From the NCBI RefSeq assembly GCF_900095745.1, contig NZ_FMIR01000013.1, forward strand, positions 1 through 64,000: a DNA stretch of 64,000 bases, written 5' to 3'. This DNA is from Microbacterium oxydans. GTDB lineage: Bacteria > Actinomycetota > Actinomycetes > Actinomycetales > Microbacteriaceae. Positions 62,301-64,000 of this stretch are shown here, one piece after another. The stretch's first letter is position 1. Each line of letters opens with the position of its first letter. The translations under genes were made by a program, and so were the position numbers. The notes below the pieces were generated by a model that saw only the letters and a program-made list of their open reading frames with translations, had not been told where the DNA came from and ran no database searches.

Positions 62301-63329
62301 GTAGGCGGTCAGCCCGTACTCGTTGCGGCACAGCTGCGCGTACGTGCCGTACAGCGTGTCCGGGCGTGCCGCGAGGCCGAACGCGAATCCGCGCTGCTCG
62401 CCGACGGCCATGGCCGTGCGCAGCCCGGGCTGCGGCGCGTACATGCTGGGCACGATGTCGAGGCTGTCGTTGCGCAGACTCATCCCGTAAGGCTGTCGGT
62501 CGGCCATCAGCTGCCGCTCGTGCACGAACTCGGCCACCTCGGCGGGCAGGTACACCCCCGAGGTGACCGCCACATCGCCCACCGCGTACTGGGTCAGCGC
62601 CATCGGCGCGAAGAGCTCCCAGGCGCCCAGGGGCGCGGATCCGTCGAGCACCGAGAGCGCGTGCTGATACGACCCGCACAGCACCTCGTCGAGGTCGTCG
62701 AGGGACTTCGCGTCCTGGCTCTGGTATCCGACGATGTAGTCACCGGCGGTCTTGGCCGTCAGCACGTAGTGCGCCTCGGGATGGGCGCCCTCGAGCCGCC
62801 AGCGGACGACCAGGTCGACGTCGTCCGTGCTCGTGGTCAGTTCGATGGCCTGCGAGCCCAGCACCTGGTACGACGTGAAGCCGAGCCAGCTCGGTGTGAG
62901 CGGCCCGTACAGCTCCGGCGCGCTGCCCGACGGCAGCGTCCCCTCCAGCACCAGCCACTGCTCGTCGAAGCGGTGCGCGGGGTCGGTGATCTGCAGCCAG
63001 CCGCCGTTGTGCGCGACCTCGAGGTCGCGCACGATCGTGGCCCCGCCGTCCCAGGTCGCCTGGAAGAAGGTCATCCGGTGGTTCTGTCCGACCAGCTGCG
63101 CGACCTGCGTGAACGCGAGATTCGGCTTGTCCAGGCGGCGGAGGGCATCAGCGTACGCACCGGTCGTCGTCGTGAGCTCCGTCGCCGCTGCCGGGGCCGC
63201 ACCATACGACGACCCGATCACCGGGGGAAGCACTCCCGCGATCACGAGTGCGCGCAGCACGGAGCGTCGGCTCCACAGCAGAGGATTGTCTTCGGCTCCA
63301 TCGCCAGGCATTGAATCCATGATGCACAT
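59310..63329 (-). CDS. Large Tat-exported protein with C-terminal golvesin-like domain, possible glycan-active enzyme
   Basis: 1339 residues from ATG 63329 (further ATGs at 63320 and 63311). Twin-arginine signal (SRRSVLRALVIAGVLPP) with AAA cleavage region near residue 48. Residues 50-900 form one large unrecognised region rich in Trp/Tyr/His (FEADFAYFKFFAYG, GYYFHHAPAQLGLAMDYLL, GRFTTYPGYYGRQF), with an all-helical middle reminiscent of alpha/alpha-barrel polysaccharide lyases. Two Ig-like NEW3/CARDB-type domains follow (about 985-1195), then a golvesin/xanthan-lyase C-terminal-like domain (1204-1339: YLESGNWYPSG ... GLYRVSVWYP). No catalytic family is recognised. It neighbours sugar import and acid-sugar genes. 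Confidence 0.75.
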   Translation of the reverse strand: MCIMDSMPGDGAEDNPLLWSRRSVLRALVIAGVLPPVIGSSYGAAPAAATELTTTTGAYADALRRLDKPNLAFTQVAQLVGQNHRMTFFQATWDGGATIVRDLEVAHNGGWLQITDPAHRFDEQWLVLEGTLPSGSAPELYGPLTPSWLGFTSYQVLGSQAIELTTSTDDVDLVVRWRLEGAHPEAHYVLTAKTAGDYIVGYQSQDAKSLDDLDEVLCGSYQHALSVLDGSAPLGAWELFAPMALTQYAVGDVAVTSGVYLPAEVAEFVHERQLMADRQPYGMSLRNDSLDIVPSMYAPQPGLRTAMAVGEQRGFAFGLAARPDTLYGTYAQLCRNEYGLTAYRSNVYDRSLTDAVHAMAALIAVEPDGDDSVDYIPSYSGWWNRAKGFVDVENEDAVRAAASGVVLSAHYLTGTADGTLYDRRARPLVEYQLSRKGIGHTPMIGSPVYNDTSQYRIGRIPTDAVNLASLYQLTHGRNAGIQRLAVKATKAGVVGQSRAPFSNALATYRVTGDPAYLAEATLIARRYSQEQILEPYRSNGQPPGGFAYSFSKYWVDLLEMFEATGETGFLDGAYREVQRFITQTAVRPVPGGTVTVPAGHVIKQQYDWESRSSLPSYPTTNVPTESVPAWYVSPSGLTFEALSSFKLGVSTLTNPGGGYVFNPCWAGALLRLAHHTGDELLADIAHNMVIGRFTTYPGYYGRQFQVAHMKPDFATSGPVGITGYYFHHAPAQLGLAMDYLLSESFYRSGGAIEFPHVFEADFAYFKFFAYGHAPGTFFGEDGVWPYLPAGLISVSNPLVNWIGGVGNDALYVSLTNSAGSAQQVVVDLSTELTGIPRGFSGAVELVTANGTRSTGAAVSGRVTVSVPARGLVALVVRNVEVQRPGLPFDDVADHGRDSFHEIDTDSGTDYGIARGMLLVRPDGQGYDAYVQIDTEEQATLSYRIGDGAAKQAPAKAYPYEWTIPVEDLTDRFRYTITSGGTTTDEVTLRLPARISGANPGVVGDVIAQATGTAGDRVPLTFEVRNATADPITGAITVALPAGWQLDGAVPAITVPAEGSARVESAAIIATSAELGEVDVTANVTVAGEDPVQLRAAAIEVIDRRRLVSLTSDVEIVSGPGAVAKLTALVINTGVTPLQGTLALYGLSGWSVGQQSTSITVPPRSDLTHTWTVTAGSGVAPGSSTRFEARLDQTLRRGVLVRVADEGVIAHTQSPWPGYLESGNWYPSGLSGWNGTRTRYSDSDSMGSTVTWNVELPDAGLYRVSVWYPTNSTTTTSAAYVVEHQDGSSEVTVDQTQGAAAWRSLGSFRYAAGATGTVRLEVRNTSIHRVSAAQFVRIGN

Positions 63330-63443
63330 ACTGCAATCCGTATGCGATCATGTCAATGCGTCGGCCTTCCGGGCCACGGCGCCGCCTCGTCGTGCCACGC
63401 CGGTAACGTCGAGCAGGCAGAAACACCCGAAAGGACGCGCGCG

Positions 63444-64000
63444 GTGCCCCAGGATCCTCCCGCAGAACTGACCGAGTACTCACTCAGCGCGCTGCTGACC
63501 CCGCTCGCGCCGCCCGCCGAGCCGGACGACTTCGACGACTTCTGGCGCGCGACCTTCGCGGAGTTCGGCACAGGTCCCGTGCCGTGGGAAACCACCCGCG
63601 AACTCGCGCCGACCGCGACGCACCGCGTCGCGGAGATCCGCTTCCACTCCTCGGCCGGTGAGGCTACTGCGGCCTACGTGATGCTGCCGCACACGATCGG
63701 GAGCGCACCCCGCGGGCTGGTCGTCGGACACGGCTACGGGGGCCGCACGGCGCCCGACCTCGACCGGGTACCCGCCGACACGGCCGCGATCTTCCCGGTC
63801 GCCCCCGGCACCCACGCCGGCACCGCGAGCCGCTTCCCCGCCCTCCCCGACGAGCATGTCCTCGCCGGGATCGCCCACCGCGACACCTACTCGCACCGCT
63901 TCAGTGCGGCGGACATCTGGCGTGCGGCCACCGTGCTGCTCGAGATGGTGCCCGCAGCGGCCGGAGCACTCGACTTCAGCGGCGGCAGCTTCGGCGGCGG
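63444..64000 (+). CDS. CE7-like acetyl esterase / alpha/beta hydrolase, cut by the window end
   Basis: 185 codons visible, no stop before the window ends. GTG start after AAAGGA. The opening EPDDFDDFWRATFAEFG matches the cephalosporin-C deacetylase/acetyl xylan esterase (CE7) N-terminus. An oxyanion region LVVGHGYGGRTAPDL follows, then HRDTYSHRFSAADIWRAA and the start of the nucleophile elbow FSGGSFGGG. The RGQG motif of classical CE7 enzymes is not seen (AIFPVAPGTHAGT stands there). A cytoplasmic deacetylase of imported acetylated oligosaccharide would fit the neighbours. It is divergent from the large exported protein gene. Confidence 0.75.
   Translation, partial: MPQDPPAELTEYSLSALLTPLAPPAEPDDFDDFWRATFAEFGTGPVPWETTRELAPTATHRVAEIRFHSSAGEATAAYVMLPHTIGSAPRGLVVGHGYGGRTAPDLDRVPADTAAIFPVAPGTHAGTASRFPALPDEHVLAGIAHRDTYSHRFSAADIWRAATVLLEMVPAAAGALDFSGGSFGG

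Noticed and set aside
59265..63314. 1349-codon open frame on the plus strand opposite the large exported protein
   Set aside because: Codon-position GC bias makes long antisense frames common here. Its translation is low-complexity Arg/Val/Asp/His-rich with no domains, while the minus strand has a Tat signal and recognisable domains.

Overview
The window is high-GC DNA with dense, often 4-base-overlapping operons, GTG and TTG starts, and many promoters placed right at the start codon. Together with an AccA3-type fused biotin carboxylase/BCCP, a mycobacterial-type LpdA and an actinobacterial sdhCDAB, this points to an actinobacterium, most likely the Microbacteriaceae (Microbacterium-like). 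It reads as ordinary chromosome: I see no phage, transposon, CRISPR array, rRNA or tRNA.

Layout. 1-5.7 kb: 3' part of a biotin carboxylase gene, lpdA, then a purine nucleoside phosphorylase / phospho-sugar mutase / HPr-like operon. 5.7-13.4 kb: a self-contained mannitol PTS locus, with the regulator mtlR facing an operon that encodes an orphan EIIB, HPr, enzyme I, EIICB, EIIA and mannitol-1-phosphate dehydrogenase. 13.4-17.4 kb: flavin monooxygenase, bile-acid/sodium symporter family protein, epimerase and an anchored hydrolase. 17.4-27.6 kb: a minus-strand nucleoside uptake and salvage cluster (BMP lipoprotein, ABC transporter, cytidine deaminase, thymidine phosphorylase, adenosine deaminase, then a polysaccharide deacetylase and a PfkB kinase). 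27.8-40 kb: housekeeping genes (manC, sdhCDAB, yihY, xthA, trpS, pth, rplY) with a small DUF4166/SRPBCC operon and a 41-residue membrane peptide.

40-49 kb is an idonate/gluconate catabolic locus: permease, 5-ketogluconate reductase, FAH-family hydrolase, L-idonate dehydrogenase and gluconokinase on the minus strand; an IclR regulator with a 2-hydroxyacid dehydrogenase; and a beta-hydroxyacid dehydrogenase plus 6-phosphogluconate dehydrogenase on the plus strand. A 27-base element with 18 identical positions lies before the permease and between the two dehydrogenases, so these transcription units probably form one regulon. 50-59 kb is a second acid-sugar locus: SMP-30 lactonase, KDPG-type aldolase, DapA-family lyase, SDR, a sugar ABC transporter without ATPase, an IclR regulator and an enolase-superfamily sugar-acid dehydratase. 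Its two divergent promoter regions share a 17-base element around ATGCATAA. It is followed by a 1339-residue Tat-exported protein with a golvesin-like C-terminal domain and by the start of a CE7-like esterase. Together these look like a system for cutting a glycan outside the cell and degrading a released sugar by a non-phosphorylating oxidative route.

The most distinctive signals are the two shared operators, the set of leaderless-type promoters (TANNNT, 6-7 bases, start codon) at about ten genes, the family members with altered key residues (LpdA, IdnD-like, DapA-like), and the large exported protein of unrecognised catalytic family.
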